From assembly GCA_000342265.1 (NCBI GenBank), contig CP004348.1, positions 682,001 through 746,000 on the forward strand: DNA of 64,000 nt, read 5' to 3'. Within the stretch, counting starts at the first letter, position 1. Each line of letters starts with the position of its first letter. Under the pieces are notes generated by a model. It had not been told where the DNA came from and did not search any database. It was given only the letters and a program-made list of their open reading frames with translations. A program made the position numbers and the translations under genes. Positions 33,718 through 43,827 of this stretch are shown here, piece after piece. Origin of the DNA: a beta proteobacterium CB. Lineage in GTDB: Bacteria; Pseudomonadota; Gammaproteobacteria; Burkholderiales; Burkholderiaceae.

Positions 33718-36195
33718 GTGTTTGCCAGTTTCTTTCGGGGTATTAGACAAGACCTGCGATCCAGTGAGCTTCTAGCCTTACTGGTTGCGCTAACGCTTTC
33801 TGTAGCAGCTTTATCTAGCGTCAGCTTCTTGGCTGATCGGATGCAGAGGGCTTTCCAGTTTGATGCCCGCCAACTTCTTGCTGCGGATCTGTTATTGGTT
33901 TCTGATCAACCGCTACCGGAGCGCTTCATTCAAGAGGCTAAAGAGCGGCAGCTGAGTTTTGCGCAAACTATTGTCTTTCCAAGTATGGCTAGTGTTGGCG
34001 CGCAGAGTAAGCTTGCCTCGCTCAAAGCGGTGAGTGCTACCTATCCCTTGCGCGGTACCTTGCAGGTTTCACCATCGCAGGTAAGCCTCACTCCACCAGC
34101 AGGTTCGGTTTGGGTAGATCCAGCAATGCTCAACACCTTACAGGCTAAGCCGGGTGACCGGATGATCTTGGGTGATAAATCATTTTTGATTGGCGGTGTC
34201 CTAGAGCGTGAGCTCGACCGAGGTGCTGGCTTTATGAATTTCGCACCACGCGTGATGATCTCGCTAGATGATTTGCCGGCCACCGGTCTGATCGGTTTAG
34301 GTAGCCGTGTAACTTATCGCCTGCTGCTAGCGGGCAATGATCAGGCTATCTCTGATTATGAGAAGTGGGCTACACGATCGATTGAATCCGAAGGTCTTCG
34401 AGGTTTACGTATTGAGACTCTGGAAAATGCGCAGCCGATGATGCGTAAAACCCTAGAGCGGGCGGAGCGCTTCTTATCGTTGGTTGCCTTGTTGACCGCA
34501 ATGGTTGCCGCGGTAGCAATTGCGCTCTCGGCACGTCGCTACGTCTTGAGGCAGGCAGATGTTTGCGCTGTGATGAAATGTCTAGGCGCAAGTCAAAAAG
34601 TGATTCTGTTAAAGCAAATTAAAGTGCTCAGCAGTTTATGCCTGGCGGCTGCCATGATGGGTGCCGCTATTGCTTACGGCGTCCAGGAGGTATTGATAGG
34701 CATCTTAGGTGCTTTGGTATTTGCGAACTTACCTTCGCTATCCCTCTGGCCATTAATCTGGAGCGTACTGTTTTCTTCCTGTTTGTTGATTGGTTTTGCT
34801 GGACCGCCCTTATTGAGCTTGGTCATGATTTCACCGGTGAGACTGATTCGAAAAGAGTTAGGCTCCGTCAATATCAAAGTGCTTTGGGTGGCACTCTTTG
34901 GTCTTATTACCTGTCTTGCTTTAATTGCTATTGCAGCACAAGACCTGAAACTGGCTTCTTGGGTCGCCCTTAGCTTTGGTTTGGCCATTACTCTGTTTGC
35001 CATAGTCTCTTGGTTATCACTACGCCTACTCAATCTTTTGTTTTCGAGGTGGGGCGCTAAGAGCTTTGTACTACGCTTTGCGTTGACTTCGCAAGCGCGA
35101 CGTGCAGGTTTTGCAGTGATGCAGATTACGGCCTTAGGCATTGCTTTGATGGCCTTATTGCTCATTCTCTTGCTACGTCAGGATTTATTGGCGGCATGGC
35201 AGGGGAATATTCCGGTAGATGCACCTAATCGCTTCATGATTAATATTCAGGAGGATCAAAAACCCAGCATTACTCGGTCTCTACAGGATGCGGGGGTGGC
35301 CAAGCCTAGCTTTAGCCCCATGGTGCGCGCACGTTTAGTTGAAGTTAACGGAAAAGCCGTTGGGCCAAATGATTATGTGGATGAAAATGCGCGGCGCTTA
35401 GTTGATCGAGAATTTAATCTCTCCTACACCGAGCAGTTGCCCGAAGGTAATCGCATCACTGCAGGCAAATGGATTGAGGGAAGTGCACCACAAGTTTCAT
35501 TGGAGGCAGGGATTGCTAAAACTTTGAAGTTAAAGCTTGGCGATCAAATGGGCTTTGAGCTCGCTGGTGAAAAAGTGACCGCCCCAATTACCTCTTTGCG
35601 CAAGTTGGATTGGAGTTCAATGAAAGTGAATTTCTTCGTCATTATGCCGCCCGCTATGCTAGAAGAAATGCCGCAGTCTTGGATTACCTCTTATTACCAA
35701 AGTGCTGAGATTCAAGGCTTGGATTATCAGCTTGCGCAGACCTATCCCAATCTCACCATTGTGGATGTGGCTACATCCTTACAGCAAATACAAGATGTAT
35801 TGAATCGACTCTCTTCTGTGCTGGGTCTGTTATTTGCTTTTACTATCGCAGCAGCAATTCTGGTCTTGGTTGCTGCAATTGCGGCAACACAAGATGAGCG
35901 TTTCAGGAGTGCAGCCTTGCTCAAAGCAGTGGGCGCATCTCGCCATCTTCTTGGAAAGATTGCTCTAGCAGAACTCTTCGTCATTGGTGCTCTTGCAGGT
36001 GCCTTAGCCGGGCTGGCTGCCGGAATAGCGGCATGGGCGCTCGGTCGTTTTGTTTTGGAGATTGAGTTCAATGCGTTTGCCCAATCTTTAGCAATGGGCA
36101 TCGTCTTTGGGGTTCTTGCCTGCCTACTGGCTGGCTATCGCTTCCAGAGAAAAATTCAGACAACTACTGCAATGGCGTGTTTGCGCGAGATTTAA
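33718..36195 (+). CDS. FtsX-like ABC transporter permease (YbbP-like)
   Basis: 825-aa membrane protein from GTG 33718, five bases after the SDR stop. The N-terminal segment and at least nine further hydrophobic spans lie in two FtsX-type blocks (around residues 250-440 and 680-820), separated by large periplasmic regions. This duplicated architecture is that of YbbP/MacB-like exporters of lipids or lipoproteins. No ATPase gene (YbbA-like) is adjacent, so its partner must be encoded elsewhere. Substrate unknown. Confidence 0.82.
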   Translation: MFASFFRGIRQDLRSSELLALLVALTLSVAALSSVSFLADRMQRAFQFDARQLLAADLLLVSDQPLPERFIQEAKERQLSFAQTIVFPSMASVGAQSKLASLKAVSATYPLRGTLQVSPSQVSLTPPAGSVWVDPAMLNTLQAKPGDRMILGDKSFLIGGVLERELDRGAGFMNFAPRVMISLDDLPATGLIGLGSRVTYRLLLAGNDQAISDYEKWATRSIESEGLRGLRIETLENAQPMMRKTLERAERFLSLVALLTAMVAAVAIALSARRYVLRQADVCAVMKCLGASQKVILLKQIKVLSSLCLAAAMMGAAIAYGVQEVLIGILGALVFANLPSLSLWPLIWSVLFSSCLLIGFAGPPLLSLVMISPVRLIRKELGSVNIKVLWVALFGLITCLALIAIAAQDLKLASWVALSFGLAITLFAIVSWLSLRLLNLLFSRWGAKSFVLRFALTSQARRAGFAVMQITALGIALMALLLILLLRQDLLAAWQGNIPVDAPNRFMINIQEDQKPSITRSLQDAGVAKPSFSPMVRARLVEVNGKAVGPNDYVDENARRLVDREFNLSYTEQLPEGNRITAGKWIEGSAPQVSLEAGIAKTLKLKLGDQMGFELAGEKVTAPITSLRKLDWSSMKVNFFVIMPPAMLEEMPQSWITSYYQSAEIQGLDYQLAQTYPNLTIVDVATSLQQIQDVLNRLSSVLGLLFAFTIAAAILVLVAAIAATQDERFRSAALLKAVGASRHLLGKIALAELFVIGALAGALAGLAAGIAAWALGRFVLEIEFNAFAQSLAMGIVFGVLACLLAGYRFQRKIQTTTAMACLREI

Positions 36196-36210
36196 GTCAC
36201 ACCCTCTGAC

Positions 36211-36750
36211 TTACGAGAGTTTGACTAAGTTCTTAGGTAGCTCTACTAAACGCGTTCCACCAAAACGGTCTGGCAGGCTCTGGCGCAGTAGAGGGTTGAT
36301 GCGATCCAAGTAAATGCTGAGCGGCCATAGGAATAAAGCAACTGCGAATAGCATCTCGATAATTTGCCATCTCTGAAGTTCGAAGAGCCACTGCAAAAGA
36401 ACGCATGGAAGAAGCCATAGGGAACCGAAGACATAACGCCAAATTGCTTGCTTGCGACTGAGGTTGTAACCGCCGGGGCCAATCATCCGCACACGCCAAG
36501 TTTGCATTGCGAGTGTCTGCCCAGACTTAGTCCAATACCAAACAAAGTAAATCCCCAGAACGACATAGAGGTAGAGAAAGGTGAGCCAACTTGGTAGCGA
36601 AATATTGAAGAGCATGCCTAATCCCAAATTGGGGACCAGGAAAGTGAAGGCAATCACGCCAAGTAAAACCAATTGCTCATACAAAGTACAAGACACTCGC
36701 CGCCAAAATTGCGGAGCAGGAAGCGTGTTTAACTCGGCGGGGGTAATCAC
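36211..36750 (-). CDS. RDD family membrane protein
   Basis: 179-aa protein with an N-terminal FWRRVSCTLYEQLVLLGVIAF (the RDD signature pattern is degenerate: the expected Arg-Asp-Asp reads partly YEQ), several hydrophobic spans and a WYWTKSGQTLAMQTWRVRM segment typical of the RDD family. Function unknown. Last gene of the reverse operon led by the sigma factor, 13 bases after the DUF3106 gene. Confidence 0.72.
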   Translation of the reverse strand: MITPAELNTLPAPQFWRRVSCTLYEQLVLLGVIAFTFLVPNLGLGMLFNISLPSWLTFLYLYVVLGIYFVWYWTKSGQTLAMQTWRVRMIGPGGYNLSRKQAIWRYVFGSLWLLPCVLLQWLFELQRWQIIEMLFAVALFLWPLSIYLDRINPLLRQSLPDRFGGTRLVELPKNLVKLS

Positions 36751-36763
36751 AGCTTAGGAGTTC

Positions 36764-37396
36764 TTAGGGATTACTAGAGCTGCCATCTGAGCTTGCGCTC
36801 GGAGCTGGAGCTTCTTGAGCTGGAGCGCTGCTGGCTGGCAGGGTCGGGGCTAAATTGGATTTTTGTGTAATAGGGTGCTGTTGCAAGGTTGGTGCGCTAG
36901 CAGCTGTTGGTTTCTTCTTATTCACTTCTGCTTGAGCCAATTTCTTTTTTTGCTCATCACTCAGTTTTTGATAGGCGCTCCAGGCCTCTGCTTTTTTTTC
37001 AGCAGGGAACTTCAAGCTGCTTAAGTAGTTCTCGCGAGCTAAGCGACGGTCTTTTTGAGAGAGGCTTGACCAGCTGGTCATGCGAGACTGCAGTCGATTT
37101 TGATCAGCTTCACTCATTTTTGGATATAGATTTGCAACCTGAATCCATTTCTTGCGACTATCAGGAAGCATGTAATCCCAATCGCTCTCCAGTGGCGCTA
37201 AGATTTTCTGCTGCTCTGGCTTCAAACCTTCCCAAGTACCATCTGGTTTCTTCTCTGGAATGCCGGTACTTTTCCCGTGACTTCCAGTGGCGGTTTGAGC
37301 AAGTAGCTCTGAAGATTGTATTGATCCAGCAGTGCCGATCGCTAGCATCATGAAGATGCTGAGGGCGGCGCTTAAGGATCGCGGTTTTTTTAGCAT
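36764..37396 (-). CDS. DUF3106 exported protein
   Basis: 210 aa with a signal peptide (ALSIFMMLAIGTAGSI...). The middle contains the DUF3106 repeats: WEGLKPEQQKILAPLESDW, MSEADQNRLQSRMTSWSSL, then a Ser/Pro/Ala-rich C-terminus (SSAPAQEAPAPSASS). No catalytic motif. The helical, glutamine-rich domain suggests a periplasmic envelope role. Fixed neighbour of the sigma/DUF3619 genes in Burkholderiales. Confidence 0.75.
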   Translation of the reverse strand: MLKKPRSLSAALSIFMMLAIGTAGSIQSSELLAQTATGSHGKSTGIPEKKPDGTWEGLKPEQQKILAPLESDWDYMLPDSRKKWIQVANLYPKMSEADQNRLQSRMTSWSSLSQKDRRLARENYLSSLKFPAEKKAEAWSAYQKLSDEQKKKLAQAEVNKKKPTAASAPTLQQHPITQKSNLAPTLPASSAPAQEAPAPSASSDGSSSNP

Positions 37397-37421
37397 GAGC
37401 TAATTTGGCTGACTCTGAAGC

Positions 37422-37886
37422 TTAGGATGGTGATTTGACTGAATCAAGGCTGTCTTGATCAGATTCAGCTAAAGGACCATTTTTGAGAAAGCCCATAAAG
37501 CCGCTATCAGCATAGGCATCTGGCGGGACATCATCGGTCAGCAGGGCAACATCAAGCTCAGCAATATCGTTAATGCGGGAGTCTTGTTGCCATTGGGCGA
37601 TACCAATCAGGCCAAATACAAGAACAACTAAGGGGGCAACCCAACCCACGTTATCCCAAAAAGAACGTGAGCCTGAAGACCAGTTTCCAGAGGAGCTGGC
37701 CAGAATATGTTGTTGGGCACGTACTTTTTCTGGTTTTTTGACGGAAAGTGCCTTGAGGCGCGCTGCATATAGACGATCTTTGATGCCGGCTGGCAGGGAT
37801 TGGGATCCTTGGCGGAGTAGAGCGGCAGCAGACTGGCCAAATTGGTCAGCTTCTGTTGGATTGAGGATGTCTTGATTGCGGTTCAC
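37422..37886 (-). CDS. DUF3619 single-span membrane protein (possible anti-sigma factor)
   Basis: 154 aa: N-terminal soluble helical segment (TEADQFGQSAAALLRQGSQSL, KDRLYAARLKAL), one membrane span (VGWVAPLVVLVFGLIGIAQW) and a short periplasmic tail. This topology, and its position overlapping the sigma factor by four bases, is what one expects of an anti-sigma factor, but no named anti-sigma domain is recognised. Function inferred. Confidence 0.7.
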   Translation of the reverse strand: MNRNQDILNPTEADQFGQSAAALLRQGSQSLPAGIKDRLYAARLKALSVKKPEKVRAQQHILASSSGNWSSGSRSFWDNVGWVAPLVVLVFGLIGIAQWQQDSRINDIAELDVALLTDDVPPDAYADSGFMGFLKNGPLAESDQDSLDSVKSPS

Positions 37887-38452
37887 AGCGTAATTCCTTT
37901 TAATTTCAATGCTTTAGCTAGAGCCTGGGTGGCTCTTGAGCAGTGGGTTTTGACGCTTCCCTCGCTACAACTCATGGCAAGGGCAGTTTCAGTAATACTC
38001 AGCTCATCCCAATAACGCATCAGGAAGGCTTCTCGTTGACGGGCAGGCAATTTTGATATTTCTGACTCTAGGGATTCCAAAAGCTGACTGCGTTCCAGCT
38101 TAAAGGCACCATCTTGGTGAATTTCACTGTCATCCGGAGCTGAAAGTGACTCTAGGGGGTCGTAATCATCGTTTTCATCCGATTTCTTGCCCATATTGGA
38201 GAAGAGGGTGACCCAAGTGTTTCGGACTTTTTGTCGCCTGAACCAGTCGTGAATGCGGTTTTGCAGAATTCTGGTGAAAACCAAGGGTAATTCCGCTGCG
38301 GGCCGATCACCATATTTTTCAGCCAGCTTGATCATCGCATCTTGAACAATGTCTAGGGCTGCGTCGTCATCTCGCACAGCATAGACCGCCTGCTTGAAAG
38401 CGCGCTGCTCAACACTGCTCAGAAAGTCAGAAAGTTCTTGGGGTGAAGCCAT
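37883..38452 (-). CDS. ECF-type RNA polymerase sigma factor
   Basis: 189-aa sigma-70 family protein. Region 2 lies around residues 10-75 (FLSSVEQRAFKQAVYAVRD, DIVQDAMIKL, VFTRILQNRIHDWFRRQK) and region 4 around 130-180 (LPARQREAFLMRYWDELSITETALAMSCSEGSVKTHCSRA). A loop rich in Asp/Glu (SDENDDYDPLESLSAPDDS) separates them. It leads a reverse operon with DUF3619, DUF3106 and RDD genes and probably controls it. Confidence 0.88.
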   Translation of the reverse strand: MASPQELSDFLSSVEQRAFKQAVYAVRDDDAALDIVQDAMIKLAEKYGDRPAAELPLVFTRILQNRIHDWFRRQKVRNTWVTLFSNMGKKSDENDDYDPLESLSAPDDSEIHQDGAFKLERSQLLESLESEISKLPARQREAFLMRYWDELSITETALAMSCSEGSVKTHCSRATQALAKALKLKGITL

Positions 38453-38645
38453 TCAGTGGATTAGACCTGAATCAGATGGAATTCGTCTATTTTAGGGGAT
38501 TGCTATAGAATATAGGGCTTACTACCTAGAATCTCATTCAAGAAGTGGTTTTTTCCGGTAGCAGCGCCGTTCGAACTCAGGCCACAAGCAGGAGACAGAA
38601 CAGACCAAACAATTTTTTGCCGAAAATTGCAAAGGACGAAAGAAA

Positions 38646-40433
38646 ATGAATACAAGCAGCGCCGAATTTTTAGCTTCTAAAGCTAACCAAGACACAGCAA
38701 ACCTCAACTCCACAGCGAATGCGCCTGAAATGATTGGCGCCGAGATGTTGGTGCAAGCTTTGCACAAAGAGGGTGTTGAATACGTTTGGGGTTACCCAGG
38801 CGGTTCCGTTCTCTTTATCTATGACGAAATTTTTAAGCAAGACAAGTTTGAACACATTCTTGTTCGTCACGAGCAAGCAGCAGTTCATGCGGCCGATGGC
38901 TATGCGCGAGCAACCGGTAAGGTTGGTGTCGCTCTAGTCACCTCAGGCCCTGGTGTAACCAATGCGGTTACCGGAATTGCTACTGCCTACACTGACTCTA
39001 TTCCGCTGGTAGTCATCAGCGGTAACGTCCCGACATACGCAATTGGTGAAGATGCTTTCCAAGAGGCCGATACCGTTGGTATCACTCGCCCAGTGGTAAA
39101 GCACAACTTCTTAGTAAAGGATGTGAAAGATCTTCCTTTAGTCATTAAGAAGGCTTTCCACATTGCGCAGACTGGTCGTCCAGGCCCCGTATTGATTGAT
39201 ATTCCTAAGGATGTATCTGCAGCTAAAGGGCCGTTCGTCTACCCAGAAACATTGGAGATGCGTTCATATAACCCAGTGGTGAAGGGGCATAGCGGGCAAA
39301 TTCGTAAGGCGGTTTCTTTATTGCAAGAAGCTGAGCGACCATTCATCTATACCGGTGGTGGTGTGATCTTGGCTGATGCCGCGCCAGAATTAAAAGAGTT
39401 TGCTGATTTGTTGGGTTATCCCGTTACCAATACCCTCATGGGTCTTGGTGGTTTTCCAGGTACCAGCCCACAGTTTGTAGGCATGCTCGGTATGCATGGC
39501 ACCTATGAAGCCAATATGGCAATGCAGCACAGCGATGTATTGATTGCGATTGGCGCACGTTTTGATGACCGCGTGATCGGTAACACTGCACACTTTGCAA
39601 GCCATCCACGTAAGATCATTCATATTGATATCGACCCATCCGTGATTTCGAAGCGGGTGAAGGTAGATGTACCTATCGTTGGCAATCTCAAAGAGGTATT
39701 GGTTGAGATGACAGCCCAACTGAAAGCTGCTGGCCCGCGTAAGAATGATGCCAAGTTAGCTGCATGGTGGGAGCAGATTAATGAGTGGCGTAAAAAAGAT
39801 TGCCTGAAGTACGACGAAGCTTCCCAAATCGTCAAGCCACAGTATGTGGTTCAAAAGTTGTGGGAGCTCACCGGTGGTGACGCATTCATTACCTCTGACG
39901 TTGGTCAGCATCAAATGTGGGCTGCTCAGTTCTATAAGTTTGATAAGCCACGCCGTTGGATTAACTCTGGTGGTTTGGGCACTATGGGCGTGGGCTTGCC
40001 GTACGCCATGGGTATTAAAAAAGCTTTCCCTGATAAAGATGTATTCGCCATTACCGGTGAAGGCTCGATTCAGATGTGTATTCAAGAGTTATCGACTTGT
40101 AAGCAGTACAACACGCCTGTAAAGATCGTGTCATTGAACAACCGCTACCTCGGTATGGTTCGCCAATGGCAGGAGTTGACTTATAACAAGCGCTATTCCA
40201 GCTCATATATGGACTCATTGCCCGACTTTGTGAAGTTGGCGGAGGCCTTTGGTCACGTTGGTATGCGTATTGAGAAGAAGTCGGATGTTGAAGGCGCTCT
40301 CAAAGAGGCGATTCGCCTGAAAGATCGCACTGTGTTTATGGATTTCCAGACCGACCCAGAAGAAAACGTTTGGCCTATGGTTCAAGCGGGTAAGGGTATT
40401 ACTGAAATGCTTTTGGGGAGCGAGGATCTCTAA
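38646..40433 (+). CDS. ilvB: Acetolactate synthase large subunit
   Basis: 595-aa thiamine-diphosphate enzyme, first common step of Val, Leu and Ile synthesis. Landmarks: GYPGGSVLFIYDE and RHEQAAVHAADGYARATGKVG (catalytic Glu), FGQHQ-like VGQHQMWAAQFY, GLGTMGVGLPYAMG, and the cofactor motif GEGSIQMCIQELST...NRYLGMVRQWQ. AAAGGA precedes the ATG, and a small AT-rich hairpin (38610-38629) lies just upstream. ilvN follows with a one-base overlap. Confidence 0.96.
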   Translation: MNTSSAEFLASKANQDTANLNSTANAPEMIGAEMLVQALHKEGVEYVWGYPGGSVLFIYDEIFKQDKFEHILVRHEQAAVHAADGYARATGKVGVALVTSGPGVTNAVTGIATAYTDSIPLVVISGNVPTYAIGEDAFQEADTVGITRPVVKHNFLVKDVKDLPLVIKKAFHIAQTGRPGPVLIDIPKDVSAAKGPFVYPETLEMRSYNPVVKGHSGQIRKAVSLLQEAERPFIYTGGGVILADAAPELKEFADLLGYPVTNTLMGLGGFPGTSPQFVGMLGMHGTYEANMAMQHSDVLIAIGARFDDRVIGNTAHFASHPRKIIHIDIDPSVISKRVKVDVPIVGNLKEVLVEMTAQLKAAGPRKNDAKLAAWWEQINEWRKKDCLKYDEASQIVKPQYVVQKLWELTGGDAFITSDVGQHQMWAAQFYKFDKPRRWINSGGLGTMGVGLPYAMGIKKAFPDKDVFAITGEGSIQMCIQELSTCKQYNTPVKIVSLNNRYLGMVRQWQELTYNKRYSSSYMDSLPDFVKLAEAFGHVGMRIEKKSDVEGALKEAIRLKDRTVFMDFQTDPEENVWPMVQAGKGITEMLLGSEDL

Positions 40434-40924
40434 TGCGACATATTATTTCTGTATTGATAGAGAACGAACCAGGGGCACTGTCCAGGGTTGTTGGTTTATT
40501 TTCTGCGCGTGGTTACAACATTGAAACATTGAGTGTTGCACCTACTGAAGATCCTTCACTATCTCGCATGACGATTGTCACGATTGGCTCTGAAGATGTG
40601 ATTGAGCAAATTACAAAGCACTTAAATCGCTTGGTTGAGGTGGTTAAGGTATTTGATTTGACTGAAGGTCCTCATATCGAGCGCGAGCTGATGATGATTA
40701 AAGTTCGTGCGGTAGGTAAAGAGCGTGAAGAACTGAAACGTACAACGGATATCTTCCGTGGTCGCATCATTGATGTGACTGACAAGAGTTACACCATTGA
40801 ATTAACTGGTGATGGCGCTAAATTGGATGCCTTTATTGATTCGATTGATCGTGCATCGATTCTGGAAACTGTCCGTTCGGGTGGTTCTGGTATCGGGCGC
40901 GGTGAGCGTATCCTCAAGGTTTAA
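40433..40924 (+). CDS. ilvN: Acetolactate synthase small (regulatory) subunit
   Basis: 163-aa ACT-domain protein: RHIISVLIENEPGALSRVVGLFSARGYNIETLSV is the valine-binding ACT domain, followed by the ALS small-subunit C-terminal domain (FRGRIIDVTDKSYTIELTGD). It stabilises IlvB and gives valine feedback inhibition. Also called IlvH. Translational coupling to ilvB (TAATG). Confidence 0.96.
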   Translation: MRHIISVLIENEPGALSRVVGLFSARGYNIETLSVAPTEDPSLSRMTIVTIGSEDVIEQITKHLNRLVEVVKVFDLTEGPHIERELMMIKVRAVGKEREELKRTTDIFRGRIIDVTDKSYTIELTGDGAKLDAFIDSIDRASILETVRSGGSGIGRGERILKV

Positions 40925-40934
40925 TTTTTTTTAA

Positions 40935-41993
<1,059 letters not shown>

Positions 41994-42056
41994 GCAAGAA
42001 CTAGGTTTCATGCAGTTAGAAATTAATAGCAGTAACTAAAAAGGCTCAGAACAAAG

Positions 42057-42704
42057 ATGATGTATCCGCACTCCATTATTGCGAAAGAAGGTTGGCCGTA
42101 TTTGGCATTAGTGGGGGCCGTTACTTTGCTAGTCCACTATCTTGGTGGTATTGCCTGGTCATGGCCTTTGTGGATCATCTTTATCTTTGTTCTGCAGTTC
42201 TTTCGTGACCCGCAGCGTATTGCTGCTTTAGGTCGTGATTTGGTTTTATCTCCAGCTGATGGTCGTATTGTTGTAGTGGAGAAGGCAAACGATCCTTATG
42301 CAGGGCGTGAAGCTTTGAAGATTAGCGTATTTATGAACGTGTTTAATGTTCACTCCAACCGCAGTGCAGTAAACGGTTTGGTAAAAGAGATTCAGTATTT
42401 CCCTGGCAAGTTTGTGAATGCTGATTTAGATAAAGCCTCTACCGAGAATGAGCGTAATGCTGTTGTGATTGATGCCAACGGCCAAATCGTAACCCTGGTT
42501 CAGGTTGCAGGCCTCATCGCTCGTCGTATTCTTTGCTATATCCATGTTGGCGATAGACTCAAAGCAGGTGAGCGCTATGGCTTTATTCGCTTTGGCTCCC
42601 GTGTCGATGTATATTTGCCATTAACTGCTGAGCCTTTAGTTAGTGTTGGTGATAAAGTTTTCGCTACAAACACTGCATTAGCTCGTGTACCTGGCTTAGA
42701 TTAA
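42057..42704 (+). CDS. psd: Phosphatidylserine decarboxylase (short form)
   Basis: 215-aa proenzyme that makes phosphatidylethanolamine. N-terminal hydrophobic pair of segments, then [32 protein letters not shown] and the cleavage region [13 protein letters not shown], where the Gly-Ser pair is the self-cleavage site that forms the pyruvoyl group. Two adjacent ATGs (42057 and 42060). Between ilvC and pssA, with no terminator seen. Confidence 0.93.
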   Translation: MMYPHSIIAKEGWPYLALVGAVTLLVHYLGGIAWSWPLWIIFIFVLQFFRDPQRIAALGRDLVLSPADGRIVVVEKANDPYAGREALKISVFMNVFNVHSNRSAVNGLVKEIQYFPGKFVNADLDKASTENERNAVVIDANGQIVTLVQVAGLIARRILCYIHVGDRLKAGERYGFIRFGSRVDVYLPLTAEPLVSVGDKVFATNTALARVPGLD

Positions 42705-42731
42705 TCAAACCGCTTTAACTGGGAATATTCT

Positions 42732-43595
42732 GTGACTACATTTCGCCGTCGTGGCCGTATTGATCGCAGTCGCTTAGCGCGTACCCGTAATGATCGCACT
42801 CAAGATGAGTGGGCAGAAGATCTTGGTGATGAAGTTGATTTCGAGGTAGAAGAGCTGCATGCGGATAAGCCGCGTCATCGCAGCAAAGGTATTTACCTCC
42901 TTCCGAATGCATTCACTACTGCAGCCTTGTTCTGCGGTTTCTTTGCTATCGTGAATGCGATGAACCATCAATTTGAGATGGCTGCAATTGCTATCTTTGC
43001 ATCCTTGGTGTTGGATGGCATGGATGGTCGCGTCGCCCGCATGACCAATACCCAAAGCGCTTTTGGAGAGCAGTATGACTCTCTGGCTGATATGGTGTCA
43101 TTTGGTGTAGCGCCAGCTTTAGTTGCCTATGAGTGGGCTTTGAAAGATTTGGGTAAGTGGGGCTGGTTGGCTGCCTTTACTTATTGCGCTGGTGCGGCTT
43201 TACGCCTAGCCCGTTTCAACGTCAACACGGGTGTGGTCGATAAGAAGTTCTTTCAGGGTTTGCCTAGTCCAGCTGCTGGTTCCTTAATGGCAGGTTTCAT
43301 CTGGTTGGCTGATGACAATAAGATTCCGGTGCGCGATAGCGCGATTCCTTGGATTACCTTCTTCTTGGCTGTTTATGCAGGCTTGACCATGGTATCTAAC
43401 GCGCGTTTTTACAGTGGCAAAGCTTTAGATGTTCGCTATCGAGTGCCTTTTGGTGTGATGGTTTTGATGATCCTCACCTTTGTTTTGATCTCATCTAACC
43501 CGCCCTTAACCTTATTCGGACTCTTTGTGGTGTATTCCATCTCAGGTTATGTCATTTGGGCATGGGAGCGACTGAGCGGTCGCCGTTTTAGCTAA
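42732..43595 (+). CDS. pssA: CDP-diacylglycerol-serine O-phosphatidyltransferase
   Basis: 287-aa integral membrane enzyme making phosphatidylserine, the substrate of Psd. GTG start at 42732. Charged N-terminal extension (residues 1-55) precedes the membrane domain. The CDP-alcohol signature DGMDGRVARMTNTQSAFGEQYDSLAD is visible in two pieces (DGMDGRVAR and GEQYDSLAD). About seven hydrophobic segments. Followed by the leuA attenuator region. Confidence 0.92.
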   Translation: MTTFRRRGRIDRSRLARTRNDRTQDEWAEDLGDEVDFEVEELHADKPRHRSKGIYLLPNAFTTAALFCGFFAIVNAMNHQFEMAAIAIFASLVLDGMDGRVARMTNTQSAFGEQYDSLADMVSFGVAPALVAYEWALKDLGKWGWLAAFTYCAGAALRLARFNVNTGVVDKKFFQGLPSPAAGSLMAGFIWLADDNKIPVRDSAIPWITFFLAVYAGLTMVSNARFYSGKALDVRYRVPFGVMVLMILTFVLISSNPPLTLFGLFVVYSISGYVIWAWERLSGRRFS

Positions 43596-43623
43596 TTTGT
43601 AATATTTAGGTTATATTTAATCT

Positions 43624-43701
43624 ATGTTGATGAATTTCTCACTTATCTCGAACCTGCTTCTACTAGCACTAAGCCTACAGCTTGGGGCAGGTAAGGCCTG
43701 A
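43624..43701 (+). CDS. leuL: leuA leader peptide (attenuator), 25 codons
   Basis: A 25-codon frame between pssA and leuA, not predicted by length-based gene finding. It reads MLMNFSLISNLLLLALSLQ then LGAGKA, with nine Leu codons (codons 2, 7, 11-14, 16, 18, 20), including the run CTG-CTT-CTA-CTA at 43654-43665 and four CTA in total. The upstream ribosome site is weak. The start lies 28 bases after pssA, so the promoter must be inside pssA or the transcript comes from upstream. With the terminator at 43743-43772 this is a classic attenuation arrangement, in which stalling at Leu codons would allow leuA transcription. No homologue searched. Confidence 0.8.
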   Translation: MLMNFSLISNLLLLALSLQLGAGKA

Positions 43702-43749
43702 GTTAATGAGATCAAAGTAATTCATTAACCACGACATACCAGCCCCAGC
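43680..43749 (+). promoter_or_regulatory. Predicted antiterminator pairing of the leuA attenuator
   Basis: GCTTGGGGC (43680-43688, within codons 19-22 of the leader) can pair with GCCCCAGC (43742-43749), which contains the 5' arm of the terminator; one T is bulged. A hairpin GTTAATGA/TCATTAAC (43702-43709 with 43722-43729) nests between them. A ribosome finishing the leader at 43701 would cover the first segment and release the terminator; one stalled at the Leu run would leave it free. Confidence 0.6.
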
Positions 43750-43772
43750 AAATTGCTGGGGTTTTTGTTTTT
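43743..43772 (+). terminator. Attenuator terminator upstream of leuA
   Basis: Stem CCCCAGCA (43743-43750) with TGCTGGGG (43754-43761), 3-base loop, followed by TTTTTGTTTTT. It lies 42 bases after the leader stop and 55 bases before the leuA start. Confidence 0.88.
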
Positions 43773-43827
43773 AGATTGACAATGAAGTTGTAAGCAAAAT
43801 TAAGCAGTACTGAACCGGAGAGTAGTG

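Noticed and set aside
38476..38508. Short frame MEFVYFRGLL upstream of ilvB as a possible leader peptide
   Set aside because: Few Val/Leu/Ile codons, no terminator after it and no ribosome site; unlike the leuA leader it has no attenuator.
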